Notes under the pieces: model-generated
The model's input: the letters and a program-made list of their open reading frames with translations, nothing else
Told to the model about the DNA's origin: nothing
Database searches by the model: none
Shown: positions 47,364 to 62,303 of the stretch, in pieces
How positions within the stretch are numbered: the stretch's first letter is position 1
Layout: each line of letters begins with the position of its first letter
Made by a program: the position numbers and the translations under genes
Assembly (NCBI GenBank): GCA_026545765.1
Contig: CM048840.1
Coordinates: 5,181,765 to 5,245,764 of the forward strand
DNA from: Plantago major
Lineage: Eukaryota; Streptophyta; Magnoliopsida; Lamiales; Plantaginaceae
Reading direction: 5' to 3'
DNA length: 64,000 nucleotides

Positions 47364-49145
47364 ATATTATTCATTTTATCGAAAGTTAAATTATGTTATT
47401 TAATTACAGTTTGGTGGCTCACCTATTGAGACTGAGAATATTAGGAAGATTGATGAATGGTTGTTGTAAATTGGAGATCCGAAGTTGGTGGCTCACCATT
47501 TGTATAAATAGCTAGCTTGTACTCTCATTGTGTTACTAGAATGAACACTACATTCTCTCCATGTCATTCTCTCTTCTTTCTTCTACTTCTAGTCTCCTAC
47601 TACTCTATTTTCTCTTAACATCTTTCTATATGTAACCGAGTTATTTATCTTCGTACCAGGGGGCAGGGTGAATGAGGGGGCAGGGTGAATGAATTCCTTG
47701 GCCTCGTCCATCCTTCTCAGTTTTCTTCCGAAATACTCTTCAAAAACTCTCTTTTCTTCTTTTCTTTCGCGCCACCCTTTTATATATAGAGAATAGATCG
47801 TTCCAAAGATTATGATTCTTCCAAAGTGCCTTCACGTTTAACACAAAATAATTGGTATACAAAATTCTCTGGGTTTTCTAATTGGTTCTGTGTGTTTGGT
47901 TGTCCATTTTAAAAGACCTTCTTTTAAAATGGAATTTAGTTTTTCTTGATTTGTTACTCCATTTTAGAAGATTTTAGCAAAAATTGATAAGTCACCATTT
48001 TATTTATGGATCATGTCTCACACATTGATAAGTCTCCATTTTATTTTTGTATTGCTATGTTCATATTCAATGACACATGTCTGAATATATAAGAATAATC
48101 AAGAAAATTGTATTACCATTATATTTTTATATCATAATTTTTTTATAATGTAATATAAAATTAATTTATAGTCAAATCAATGTTAAAAAATTTAGCAAAA
48201 TTAAAATGCAAATCTTAGTTTGGAATGAGGATCTAGTGATTATGAACTTTTTTGTATCGTTGAATATGAACAATATTGTTGTTAGTGATCAAAATGTATC
48301 GTTGAATGCGAACAAGCATGTTGTTATCGTTGGTGTTTTTATATACGAAAAATTTATTTTATTAATAACATACTTTTTTAATTAATAACATGGATTTCAT
48401 CGGTGTTTGTTGTGATGTTTAAGTATAGACTTTTTGCGATTCACATGATCAACCTAGAAGGGGTTTGTTTTGATGTTTAAGTACACAAACTTATCTTATA
48501 TAAATGATTATACACTCTTATCGTGTTGGTGTGCATGTTAGTACATTTGCGGGTATCAAAGATATGTACGCGACAGTAATTAATAAGTGAGTTAGCACCT
48601 TTATAAAAATCATTGTTAAACAATTGATTTTTTAAAAATGTATTTGACCATTTTTCATTAGAAATACATTTCGACGCCGATTTTTTAAAAAAAAGAAAGA
48701 AATTCAACATATCATATTCTACCTTATATTGATGGAATTTGTAAAATTTATAATAACATTTGCCGATTATTTTCAAATATTTATCGTAAAGTATCTATCC
48801 GAAATTAATCACTTAATTTTTTTTATTCTATCCATTTAAGGAATGTGCTAGCTAGCTATAAAAAAATACAACGGTGTGTTAGAGGTGGAATGAAATTGGG
48901 AGTTCCCGGCAATTTGAAAATAAATATTGGAGTCGACGTCGTTGCTGGAATTGTCAAGAATAACTGTTACTTTTGGATACTTAGTCCCTTACATGAGAAT
49001 TAGTATGCGTTAACACCAAATGGACAATGCCAACACCTATATTATGTACATTTTTGCCATTTTCCCCTATAAAATTACTAATATGCTCTTTGGCCTTCCT
49101 TTGATTTTGAGTCGAGGTTCGGCTCACCAGCATCAGTTTGGCATT
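47364..49145. other. Intergenic DNA, nothing coding
   Basis: AT-rich. Holds a tandem duplication of GGGGGCAGGGTGAATGA at about 47660-47692 and a fragment related to the foldback MITE near 48340-48430. Confidence 0.45.
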
Positions 49146-49237
49146 CCATTCATTTTTCTTAGCCTTTAAGTCCACGAAGGATTGAATCTCACCATTCATT
49201 TTTCTTAGCCTTCAAGTCCACGAAGGATTGAATCTCA
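49146..49237. repeat. 46-bp tandem duplication
   Basis: CCATTCATTTTTCTTAGCCT and what follows, through AAGGATTGAATCTCA, occurs at 49146 and again at 49192 with one visible difference. Confidence 0.9.
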
Positions 49238-49274
49238 CCATTTATTTTGCTTAGGTTACGTAGATACTTTGGCG

Positions 49275-49575
49275 TACCTAATAATCCGGAAGAAATGAAG
49301 ACATGTCGTTAAGAAAACGATAACAAATAAATTAACAACAGAATACCCTAATAATCCGGAAGTAAATAAGAAATATACGTTTAGAAATCGATACCAAATA
49401 AATTAACAGCATAAATCCTGTTTATTGGCCAAACCCTAATTATCCAGAAGAAAAAAGAAGTAAGGAATGTCGTTCATAAATGAAAGTTCGAAAACAAATA
49501 GATTAACAACAAAAATAGAAACGCTAATTATCCGAAGAAGATAAATGTTTTGTTCAGAAATTGAAACCCTAATTA
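49275..49575. repeat. Degenerate minisatellite, about four units
   Basis: Units of about 67-95 bases, each built of CCCTAATAATCCGGAAG, then a GTCGTT-AGAAA-CGATA stretch, then CAAATAAATTAACAACA. Units start near 49278, 49345, 49433 and 49528. The repeat drifts in length and sequence from left to right. Confidence 0.7.
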
Positions 49576-50193
49576 CAAAATCACAACTCATGCACTTACC
49601 AAATTTAAATTGTAGGATTCGATAGGTGCAGATTTTGCGATACTTGAAGGATTGTGAAGCAAGGAAAAATCTATACCAAACACGTCCCTAACGTGTTTTG
49701 TTAATCACTAGCCCAACCCACAATTTGAGCGGCAAGGCCTATGATTGCTCCAATTCTACAAAGTGTCCAAATTCGATCCTCTATTTTGTTTCAAAACGTT
49801 CAATAGACCCTCGATCAATTAAATGGTGAAAGAATTTCAAATCAATTTACATAAAACTAACGTACAAGATTCAATTAAAAGTTCATATACATAAATCAAT
49901 TATCAAATCAAATTGATAAATTTCCCTGTATAACCTTGTTAGGATTGACAGGACGAGTTGGGATCTCAGATTGTTGAAAGAAGGCGAATCCTTACAAAAT
50001 TACTGTTGGTTATGGTTATATTTTTCTTTTAGCCGGCATCTTGTGGGTAAAATTTACAACCAGAAACAGGCAAATTTATTCCCAACTCAACTTTTCTAGT
50101 TAATTAACATGTATAGTAGAAATGAACTCTGTATTCTGATGTACAACACATGATCCTTGCATGTAGCGCTAATCTTGAACTGATCTTATATGT
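49576..50193. other. No gene seen
   Basis: AT-rich DNA downstream, in transcript sense, of the hAT transposase remnant. A phrase GACGAGTTGGGATC at about 49951 recurs near the hAT leader at 52180-52210. Confidence 0.4.
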
Positions 50194-51550
50194 TTAAATG
50201 TATAGCAAATTAAGGCATAATTTCTCCATCATCCTAACCGCCATCTGAGATATATCAGCATTGTCACTTCTTACCCACTTAATCAGTTTGAGCTTAATGT
50301 CACTCATATTCGGGAAGAAAATGTTAGCAGTTGGATATTTACTTCCACTAAAGTGCTTTGTGGCATGAGCAAATGTTCTCAGATATTCAACAACGAGTAT
50401 AGCAAGATTCCATGATTCAGGTGATGGTAGCCAACGATAACTAGTATCCAACCGATGCAAACGAACAAATGCAGGCCTCAGAGGTATAGCCGTCTCCAAC
50501 AACTCAAAGGTCGAATTCCATCGCGTGGGCACATCCATGGCCACCGACCTCAAGTTCTGGAGCCCACAGTGAGCCTTTGCCAAGCCAAATTTACTCATAG
50601 CAGAAGGAGATCGATCCAAGTATCTGACACTCTGACGTATATCATCAATCAACTCCCTTAGCACAACTAAACTATCCTGCACAACGAGGTTCAAGATATG
50701 AACACTACAACGTACATGCATGAGATCCCCATCAAAGGGAAGGGTGGAATGCTCCAGATACCACTCTTTCAACTTGGTCATCATAGAGTAATTAGCACTT
50801 GCATTGTCCACAACAACCGAGCTAATCTTCCCATCGATGTTCCACTCTAGTATCTGATCTCTAATGAAACTGAAGATTTTCTGACCATCGTGAGGGTAGT
50901 CGAGCAACTTGAATGCAAGGATCTTCTTCTGCAATACCCAATCACCATCTATGAAATGGGTTGTGAGACAGTAGTATGCCTTATTGGAATGATCTGATGT
51001 CCAGATATTAGTAGTCAAAGCAATCTTGGAACGCAGATTATCCAACATACGAAAGACCTTCTCTTTTTCCTCCATGAAAACAGACAATACATCCCGCTTT
51101 GATGGTATTTTTTTATGGTGACTTGAAGTTTGGATTAAGTCCCATGCAAAAAAAGTCAAAGAACTCATGCTCTCCAATATTAAAAGGATAATTATGCTTG
51201 ATCACTGCAATTGCCAAATCTGTTCTACTCGTCAACTAATCAAATCTGAACTCTGCTCTAGGGCTCCTATAAGGAGTGTTGGAAGCACTCGGGAATGTAA
51301 ATACTAAACAAGAACCATTAATATGGTTCCTTAGCGTGCTAGTTCCACAGCTATTGTCCCAAGCAAACAATTTCCTGCAATGATTGCACTGTGCATTTGT
51401 TATAACCCCACTACCATCTGTTACCTTCACAAAATGATCCCACATAATTGACCTCAAGCGTTTAGTCCTAGGTCTTGGCACTGTTGTTGGCGGTGGAACA
51501 TTAGGAGGTTGTTCCGCAATTTGTTCTGTTTCACTTTGAGAGGTAGACAT
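50194..51550 (-). pseudogene. hAT transposase (RICESLEEPER/DAYSLEEPER-like), decayed
   Basis: Reading leftward from 51550: a BED zinc finger (MWDHFVKVTDGSGVITNAQC; CNHCRKLFAWDN; LRNHINGSC), then from about 51177 the hAT transposase core (NLRSKIALTTNIWTSDHSNK; YYCLTTHFIDGDWVLQKKIL; VVVDNASANYSMMTKLKEWY; MHVRCSVHILNLVVQDSLVV; DVPTRWNSTFELLETAIPLR). WTSD and the VDNASAN, CSVHILNL and TRWNST blocks are standard. The two parts are separated by a TAG near 51236 and a frame change at the T run near 51107. The C-terminal dimerisation domain (hATC) is absent: the frame ends at 50194 soon after MMEKLCLN. Not functional; domesticated status is unlikely given the breaks. Confidence 0.88.
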
Positions 51551-52369
51551 GTAGTGTTACTCCTAAACAAACAAAAACAATAGAATATATAATAATCCAT
51601 CAGACATCAGAAACTATTTCTTGAATTAACATTCTGGCAGCAAGATTATAAATTCTCGCTCAAGCCAAGAAATGAAAATAACAGATTTTGCCACTATACA
51701 ATATACATATCACGTATTTGTAAACTGAGTAAACTGGGATAGGAAAAATTAAAGCTTTTTACCAGTTAACATGCCTTCTTCAAGAGAATTGAAACTTAAA
51801 CCAAAAAAGAATAAACAGACTACAAAACCTTTTCTGAAAATGATGAATAACATAAGGCTATAAGCTATCCATGTTAAACAGACTACAAATCAAGAAAGTA
51901 GACCAAAATTAAACACCCAAAAATAAATAAATAAATAAAAAGCAACCTTAAAATCAAGATTAACATAAAAACATTCAAAATGCTCAAACATTCATCAAAT
52001 CAAAACATGAATCACGTAAATTAACCAAACAAAAATCAAACCTGTTAAGCTCTAACTATCGTGAAGGAGAGTCCTGATTCCAAGAGACGAAACTTGAAGA
52101 AGACGACTGTGAGTGATCTGGGAATCGAAGTTCATGGCTGCTAAGCGAGAAAGATCGAAGCTCATGGCGAGTTGGGATCGAAGTTCATCGCGATTGGCGA
52201 GTTGGGATCGAACTGTGACTGTGTGAGAGATCGAAATTGAAGCCTTTGTGAGTTGGGATCTTTCATGGCGAGTTCATGGTGATTTCATGGATCGAAATTG
52301 AAGAAGACGAATGTGAGTGAGTCTGCTGCGTTTCTGTGAGTGAATCTGAAATTGACGGTAACATGTAAA
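51551..52369. other. Leader side of the hAT remnant, no gene
   Basis: AT-rich to 52040, then a stretch with repeated CGAGTTGGGATCGAA (three times in 52170-52215) and ATCGAAATTGAAG (twice in 52230-52300). In the minus orientation this would be the upstream region of the hAT gene. Confidence 0.4.
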
Positions 52370-52560
52370 TTTTGAAAACAACCGATAATAACCTAAACCT
52401 ATGGTTATTTCCGGTTTAATGACCGAACCGGAACCAATCAGTAATTTTTTCGGTTCCGGTTATGGTTATTATTTAAATGGTTAAGGTTATGATTGTAACC
52501 GGAATCGAAATAATGGTTATGGTTATTAACCAACCAGTAATAAGTTCAATAAATGATTAA
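52370..52560. repeat. hAT-type subterminal repeat region
   Basis: Dense copies of GGTTATGGTTATT, GGTTCCGGTT and their reverse complements (AACCATAACC, AACCGGAACC). Such arrays are common just inside plant hAT ends. The exact terminus and the 8-base target duplication could not be fixed. Confidence 0.5.
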
Positions 52561-53540
52561 AAATAGTGTTAAAGAAGCTAAACAAATTCCAAACATATTA
52601 GAATACTATATATCTTAACCAGATCAAATTAAACCAAACAGAGCTAGAAGCTCAAGAAGAATGTAGCTTAATCTTTTATATAATTGTGCTGAAGAAAATC
52701 AGATCAAATTAGACCATGATAAAAATCGAAATATGAATTGATGCTGAAGCTAAATCAGATCAACTGATTCAGACCAAATATTATAGAGTACCTGGTACTA
52801 TTCTAGAACACGATGGTGCTGAAAGAAATCAAATAAAAACCAACTGCTTGCTTACCGATAAGTTAGATAGATGATGCTGAAGACACAAAATCAAATCAAA
52901 TCAGGTTCCGGCAAGCCATTTTTTCTTCGGTTGTTGCGTTTCTGCTCCTCTTGGGTTGTTTCTCTTCAATTTATTGAGATTTTATACGTTTTTCCGAGAA
53001 TTATTGGGACGCATCTTATATTACATTATATTTCAAATTATATTTAAACATTTCATTTATTTATTTCACTTCAAAAATCAAATTAATGTGTAAACGATTT
53101 TTGTTTATATATTATTTATTATATTAATTTTAGAGAAATGTCATGACATTTTACTATAACTTTTTTGTTTTTCCGAACACTTACTTTTCGTTTTGACAAT
53201 AAATCACTTTTTCGAAAGTCTATGTTATCTTCATCTGAAAACTCATTCGGGCCTTGATTCGATTCGATTGCTGCACGTTATAATGAGACTTACTTTTCCT
53301 TTTTAAACGATTTCGTTGACCTTAGTTTCAATTGCAAGCTACATTGGGATTAGTAAAAATAACAATGGAGAATTGCAAGCTATAAACTATCAACGAGTCT
53401 GATTGAATCTGTCTAATGTTGTTTTCCAGACCAAATCTAAGTATATTTTTAATGCATTCTCAGGAGCAAGGCTCCATAGTGGCAATACAAGCAGGAGGTA
53501 GTGGAAATCATAGGGATTTTTAGAAGACAGGGCAGCTAGA
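52561..53540. other. Intergenic DNA, nothing recognised
   Basis: AT-rich. Repeated AGATCAAATTAGACC / CAAATCAG words at 52615-52910 suggest a loose repeat. A half of a Tourist-like end (CATCTGAAAACTCATTC) lies near 53233. Confidence 0.4.
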
Positions 53541-53690
53541 AGCTATCGTTTGTGTACCGGGAGAACAATGCACTAGCGAACGTTCTTGCAAAATTTGGAA
53601 TGGAATTTTCTTTTGGAAATTTGGAAACTTTTGGGTCCCATCCCCGATTATATCCCTTTTGAATTTGACAAATGCCCAAGTTAGCTTAAG
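53541..53690 (+). pseudogene. RNase H-like fragment, probably from a LINE
   Basis: The frame reading FVYRENNALANVLAKFGMEF (about 53549-53608) matches the end of plant RNase H-like domains of the RVT_3 kind (usual REANQVADALAKFG). An in-frame stop lies just upstream, and no reverse transcriptase is nearby. A very short fossil. Confidence 0.5.
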
Positions 53691-54145
53691 TATGTATATT
53701 TTGAATGATTGAAACAACGTGACTCTATGTATTATCAAAGTATCAGATTACAAACATGCACTTGTTATCTGCTTAGTTAAGCCAAGTAGTTAGCTTTGCT
53801 AAAAAAGAAAGCGCAAAGCGGCTTGAATTGAAGCTAAATTACTAAAGATTCAAGCAATGAACTTTTCCACTGGGTATTCATTACAACATCAAACATTACT
53901 TTTAGTAAAGCATTAGTACATGTTAATTTTTGACATCCCTTATTTTCATATCGCACTAACCAAGTTAAAAGTATAATGTAAGTCGAGTCCAACCGGACCT
54001 ATGTCACCGATGGAGATTTGAAAGTTTAAAGATAATCTGGCTCGGAATAGTCTAAGGTTTTTCATACCGGCCCAAGGGGTATTTCTGTCATTTCCATTCT
54101 TACTGCATTCGTTATAGCCTGTAATTGTAATTCCCAAAGAGTCGG

Positions 54146-55048
54146 ATGGAAGCTGAAATGGCAGAATCGAAACGATCAGCATCCGAAGAAATCTCAACCG
54201 AGTTTAAAACCCTAGTCGATTCTCAGAACCTGGAGTCCCTCAAGCAAACACAGCATCTCATGTACACAACCACACCAAATCTATATCTGTTCATTCATAT
54301 GTTCAATCGAATCAATCGATCGCTCTTAATTGTCCGTTTTGATTTGCAGATTGGGAAGGCTACAGGACAGCAATGCTGTGTTATCGCACTTCAACGACTA
54401 CTCGGAGAACTGTTTCGCTGAGGTCTCTGCTGATTTTGCTAAGAACACCAAACTATTGCGGTCAATGAAATCGGACCTCGATTACATCTTTCAGAAGCTC
54501 AGGTTTGGGAATATTTCTCCATGCTATGATTACTCAACTTTTTTGTTGTGGATTGATGCTTGACTGAATTATCTGAACAAGTGTGTCTGTAATTGTTAAT
54601 TGATGCTAGCTAATATTGATATTCTGTTGAATTGATTTTAGATTTCCCCATTTAGCTGCATTGCATTACATTTACACCTTCCCTTGTGGATTGTTGTTGG
54701 GTTACTAGAGGAGGTTGCATTTGATTTGATTATTGCGTCCGATTTTGAGAGTGTGTCGTAAACTTTCGATTGAAATTGACGAAATAGGAAGGCGTAAACT
54801 ATTGGTTCAAACAGAAGAATTATACTATGTTAGTATGAGGGTAACATCTGTTTGCTTGTTTTTCTGATTCTCAAGTAATGAAGATAAATCAGCTTGGTCC
54901 AGTTTATAACCAAGCATTTACTTGGATCATTTTGTGTATTTTTAGGAGCATGAAGGGAAAGATAATGGCTACCTATCCAGATGCGTTTCCTGATAACACT
55001 ACCATAGAGGCACTTGATGAAAGACCAGACCTCGAGTTGCCTCGATGA
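54146..55048 (+). CDS. KXD1: KxDL-motif protein, BLOC-1/BORC subunit KXD1 type
   Basis: Small cytosolic coiled-coil protein of the KxDL family, a subunit of BLOC-1/BORC-type complexes that act on endosome and lysosome (vacuole) positioning and sorting (family knowledge; plant role little known). Exons 54146-54261, 54350-54502, 54946-55048; both introns are GT-AG and join in frame to give 123 aa, a normal length. The signature LLRSMKSDLDYIFQKLRSMK spans residues 74-93, with the KSDL motif at 79-82, and is followed by KGKIMATYPDAFPD. The start chosen is the first ATG of the open frame; a second Met at residue 5 is possible. The stop lies 18 bases before a long (TA)n tract in the 3' UTR. It converges with the AUG2 gene. 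Confidence 0.9.
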
Positions 55049-55064
55049 GACATACTTGGCAAAG

Positions 55065-55066
<2 letters not shown>

Positions 55067-55152
<86 letters not shown>
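55067..55152. repeat. (TA)n microsatellite in the KxDL gene 3' UTR
   Basis: About 43 uninterrupted TA units just after the KxDL stop codon. Long self-complementary tracts in a 3' UTR could affect RNA structure. Tract length is likely to vary between individuals. Confidence 0.95.
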
Positions 55153-55153
<1 letters not shown>

Positions 55154-55943
55154 TGCCATAGTGTCGGAGTAGGTGGTTTGCTGATCACCATGGCTGTGCT
55201 TTGAAGTTGATTTATTGAAATTATATCATTCAGAAAGGTGCTCTTCGTCTCTGGAAGAGATCAATTGTGCAGCTTCCATTGCTGGAGTGAATAGTGTATT
55301 TGTATCTTTCATTTTCACTTTAGTCTCCACTATTGTATATTAAAGCAGAGGATGTATCACATCTGAGGAATTACTTTCGAGTGCTTTAAGTATTAGCATT
55401 GGCATCATGCGAATCGTTAGAATTTAGGTAGTTTAGCTGCAAATAATGAATGCGCTTGTTTGTGCATCTCACCTGTTTCTAGAACTCAAAAGAGTAAATG
55501 ACATGACTGTAAACTGGAAAAGCTCAGTTAACAAGTGTAACAAGATGAAACTGAAATAGACCCCAACTATAGTGCTCAGAAGAGCTGATTAAAGTGCTGC
55601 TTCTAAAAACAAGCCCAGAGGCCACCTTAAGGGTTTTCCAGGCTTGTATCATCAGCCTAAACTGCTTTTTGGTTACAATGTGATCTAAAGTCTTTACAAA
55701 TTATGCAAATGGCTTATAGTCTATCGAACATGAGGATACAATCTGCTAGAAACAGTTCCTACAAACACTCATTTTCTTATAGTACAAAAATCATGAGTTT
55801 TACGACTTTTTAAGTGATGGGTAAAATAACTTCATTAGCGCAAATGGAAACACAAATCAATACAGATAAGCTTGTAAAAACAAACCATTACAAAGCAGCC
55901 AGGATAGACTCATCCAACTATTTAAACCGCCAATATTGTACAA
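55153..55943. other. Convergent intergenic region
   Basis: 3' flanks of the KxDL gene (+) and the AUG2 gene (-). No gene or element recognised. Confidence 0.6.
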
Positions 55944-58945
<3,002 letters not shown>

Positions 58946-60580
58946 TGTAATGTGATTTGAGCAGAGGAAGCTAAATCTGAGTTGAGGGGAAGGGTATGGA
59001 GTTGGAATGGTTGCTGAATGCTGATACGAGCTACGATTGGACGAAAAAGGTTGATTAAGTGTGATCAATTGCATCAGATTGTGTTCTCCATTGGAGCAAA
59101 TCTAGGACGTGGTGCTTGGAGAATTAGGCTGGGATTCGTTGCAGGAAATTGGGTTGTTTGAATTGGAAGAATTGAAGACTTACAATTCAAGAATTTTGTA
59201 ATTGTCCAGCTTAACAAACCTTTTCCATTTGGTAAGATGTGACATAATACCATATGTTCATATTTTCCTATATTAGTCATAATGTCCATTATGAAGAGTC
59301 CAAAGTCCATTTAATTTTAAGTAAAAATTGTCTATATTTAATGAAACAAGCCTTCTTTTTCAATTTTCGCGGATCCGGGTCGGTCAATTAAATGTTTCGG
59401 ATTTGGACGGTTATTCTTATGGATTGATTATAAAAAACCTAATTTCACCTATTTCTGCATTATTTTTCAATCCACTCTTTCATTTCACAGACACTTTCTC
59501 TCTCTAGAAAATTCAAAAATCCTAATCTTCTTCATTTACCTTCAATTTCGTCTGTGCTTCTCATGATTTGATCTGAAAATGAATGCACGTAATCTCAGTT
59601 GGACGAGAGGGTGAGGAAGTGGATGAACTCAGCTCGAAAAAACGTGGAGATTCGGTTCGTGGAGGCACAAAAAGAGGATTTCGATCCAAAGCTAAAGATC
59701 TGGAATACTTCAGTAGCTTGTCCCTCCCTCTTTCTGCTCATGTTTTCGTGCGTCAGATCTGTGCTTGATGTCGTGGTTATTCTGATATACTACGGAGTCA
59801 ATCTTCGATCACTCCAGCTCTGAATCTGACATGGCGATGAAGAAGGAATTTTAAGCATTGGAGATTCGGATCAGCTCTGAACTCAATACAAACCTGAGCT
59901 TCATCCGTTAATTTAGTGGAAAAGTACATACGACCGAAAATGTATGGTTAGAAATGAGTTTTATTATAAAACTAATTTCCATAAAAGAAGTTTATGTAAA
60001 AATTTTAGTGAAACGCCTAAAACATAAAATTGTAACACTTTTAGTGAAACGGAGTCAAATTTGGTGTTGGATAGTTATAGTTACATGGCTTGCTGCTTGT
60101 GTATTGGTAAACAGTTTTTGGGTTCTGAAATCTTTAGCTCAATATGCTAGCTTTCAAATCAAATTATAATTTCTATACTAGTACTAGATAGATTGGTCTT
60201 TTTGCTTCACCTCACTTCACTGAACCTGATTCGAATTGTCCGTGCTTGAGTATTCCGTTTTGGAGTATTGAATTGTTGTTTTGATTTGATTTGATTCAGA
60301 TTTAGATGATATGTTTATTTAGTAGTTGAATGAATAGGTTGTAATCAGATTCTGATGATGTAGATTCTGAATATGCAGTTTTTTCTCTTTGTTCGATTTG
60401 TTTAGATATGGTAGTTTTGTGCCTATTGGGTGCGAGGGGCTAGATGTATGTTTGTGTTTATGCCTTTCTTATGATCTATTTGTTGCTTGTGTGATTTCTT
60501 AATTACTGAATGTGTTCATTTTGTGAGTTTTATTCTGATATAAGTATTGTATATATGTTTTAGTATAAATTGTTTAGTTT
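58946..60580. other. Upstream of AUG2; possible unrecognised transcript start
   Basis: Contains the AUG2 promoter on -. On + a TATA-like ATTATAAAAAACC (59427-59439), a CT-rich leader (59462-59560) and small open frames at 59583-59768 and 59599-59823 look like a gene or lncRNA start. The peptides match nothing I know, and no further exons were found. Confidence 0.35.
59941..60054. mobile_element. Truncated Stowaway-like MITE
   Basis: GGTTAGAAATGAGTTTTATTATAAAACTAATTT through TTTTAGTGAAACGGAG matches the right half of the MITE at 11542-11801. The left half is missing and the last bases of the terminus are lost. Confidence 0.65.
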
Positions 60581-60589
60581 TTAGTAGAA

Positions 60590-61290
60590 ATTGTCTGTGT
60601 TTTAGTAGAAATTGTCTATGTTGTTCGTTGTTGCTGGTTTAGTTTTTGTATGAATTGTCTATGTTTTACTATAAATTGTCTAGTTTTTTAATGGTCTATA
60701 TTTTTGTAGAAGTTGTCTATGTTGTTAGTTGTTGATGTTTTAGTTTTTTTTATAAATTGTATATGTTTTACTATAAATTGTCTTCTTTTTTTTGTATAAA
60801 TGGTCTATGGATTAGTAGAAATTGTCTAGTTTTTAGTAGAAATTGTCTATGTTTTAGTAGAAATTGTCTAGTTTTTAGTAGAAATTGTCTATGTTTTAGT
60901 AGAAATTGTCTATGTTGTTCGTTGTTGCTGGTTTAGTTTTTGTATAAATTTTCTATGTTTTACTATAATTGTCTAGTTTTTTTGTATAAATGGTCTATGT
61001 TTTAGCATAAGTTCTCTATGTTGTTATGCGTTACTGGTTTAGTAATTGCCTATATTTTAGTAAAAATTGTCTAGTTTTTTGTATAAATGTCATATGTTTT
61101 AGTAGAAATTGTATATGTTGTTCTTTGTTGTTGGTTTATTGTGAAAGATAGATGTGTTATATATTGTCTAGTTTTTTTTGTATAAATGTCCTATATTTTA
61201 GTATAAATTGTTTATGTTATTATGTGTTGTTGTTTTAGTTTGAATGATTTAGTTTTTTTTATAAATTGTCTATGTTTTTGTTGTATGTAT
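60590..61290. repeat. Degenerate minisatellite, TTGTCTATGTTTTAGTA family
   Basis: Twenty or more loose copies of AAATTGTCTATGTTTTAGTA, AAATTGTCTAGTTTTTTGTA and ATTGTCTATGTTGTT, with the longer order (TTGTTCGTTGTTGCTGGTTT) repeated at 60620-60640 and 60915-60940. No coding. Confidence 0.75.
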
Positions 61291-61572
61291 TAGGTTTTCG
61301 TAAAAAGGGTGGTCGAACAAATAAATTGATTGGTCACAAAAATTGAGACGTTGGGGTCGACGAACAAGTCAAGAGTGTGAAGAAAGCTATTTTGAGGATG
61401 TATTAAATGTTTTTGAAAAAGACGTATGTATTTTATAGGTTGTAAATTTTGATATTTTGTTATTATTTTGTGAATTGAAATTTATTGGTTGACGAATGAA
61501 ATTGAAGTTCATGTCTATTTTTCTAAATATTGTGTTTTGATTGGATAAATAGGTTGTTACTAATGATTGCAT

Positions 61573-61640
61573 GATAAACATAGACAATTACACGATAAAC
61601 ATAGACAATTTGATGATAAACATAGGCAATTTTATGTAAA
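61573..61640. repeat. 21-bp tandem repeat, inverted relative to the main array
   Basis: Three units of AAACATAGACAATTNNANGAT in a row. AAACATAGACAA is the reverse complement of TTGTCTATGTTT, the core of the array at 60590-61290. Confidence 0.8.
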
Positions 61641-61858
61641 ATATCAACATATTTGGATTAACATAGCTGATGTAAGGTTTTTTAAAAAAATCACGGGTCG
61701 ACCCAGTCCGGCCGAGTCAACCCGCGAAAAAATCATATTCTCTAGTTTTTAGGGTAAATGGTCTATGTTTATCTGATATGGAGGAAAGTCCGGACTCCAA
61801 TATGTAAGGACTCTTGCAAGACGGACTCACGAACATTAGAGTTATTTTCGAAAATTTA

Positions 61859-62110
61859 CTCCCTCCGTTTCTGTAAAAGTGAAACAATTTTCCGTTTCGG
61901 GCGTTTCACTAAAAGTGTTACATTTCCTTTTATGGAAATTATTTCCATAATACAATTCATTATCAACCATACATTTTTTGTTTCACGTGTACTTTTTCAC
62001 TCAATTAATATCTCAAACTCATTATTAACCACATACTTTTGGGGGACCACACATTTTTCTTAAAAATTGTGCAAATTAAAATTATTTCACTTTTACAGAA
62101 ACGGAGGAAG
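61859..62110. mobile_element. Stowaway MITE
   Basis: CTCCCTCCGTTTCTGTAAAA at the left and the inverted TTTTACAGAAACGGAGGAAG at the right, flanked by TA (61857-61858, 62111-62112). 252 bp. The best-kept copy of the family in the window. Confidence 0.85.
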
Positions 62111-62303
62111 TATCATTTTACTTGCGGACATTGGTGTTTCTCATATGGCAAAATATATTTAAGTAATTTTACTTTAAAATATCAATTTTTTTAAACACCT
62201 ATTTCTAAATTTAATATAAATGCTATTATGACGACTTTGTAAATCATAAAACATAGTATAACATACGTTCACTAATTTTCATATTATAATTTTTTAAGTT
62301 ATA

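Noticed and set aside
49275-49575. Possible CRISPR-like or telomeric array
   Set aside because: Units vary in length and sequence, spacers are not unique, and the CCCTAAT words are not in telomeric tandem; a eukaryotic minisatellite explains it.
54830-55159. 109-codon frame on the minus strand beginning with a long Tyr-Ile repeat
   Set aside because: It is the (TA)n tract read through, antisense to the last exon of the KxDL gene.
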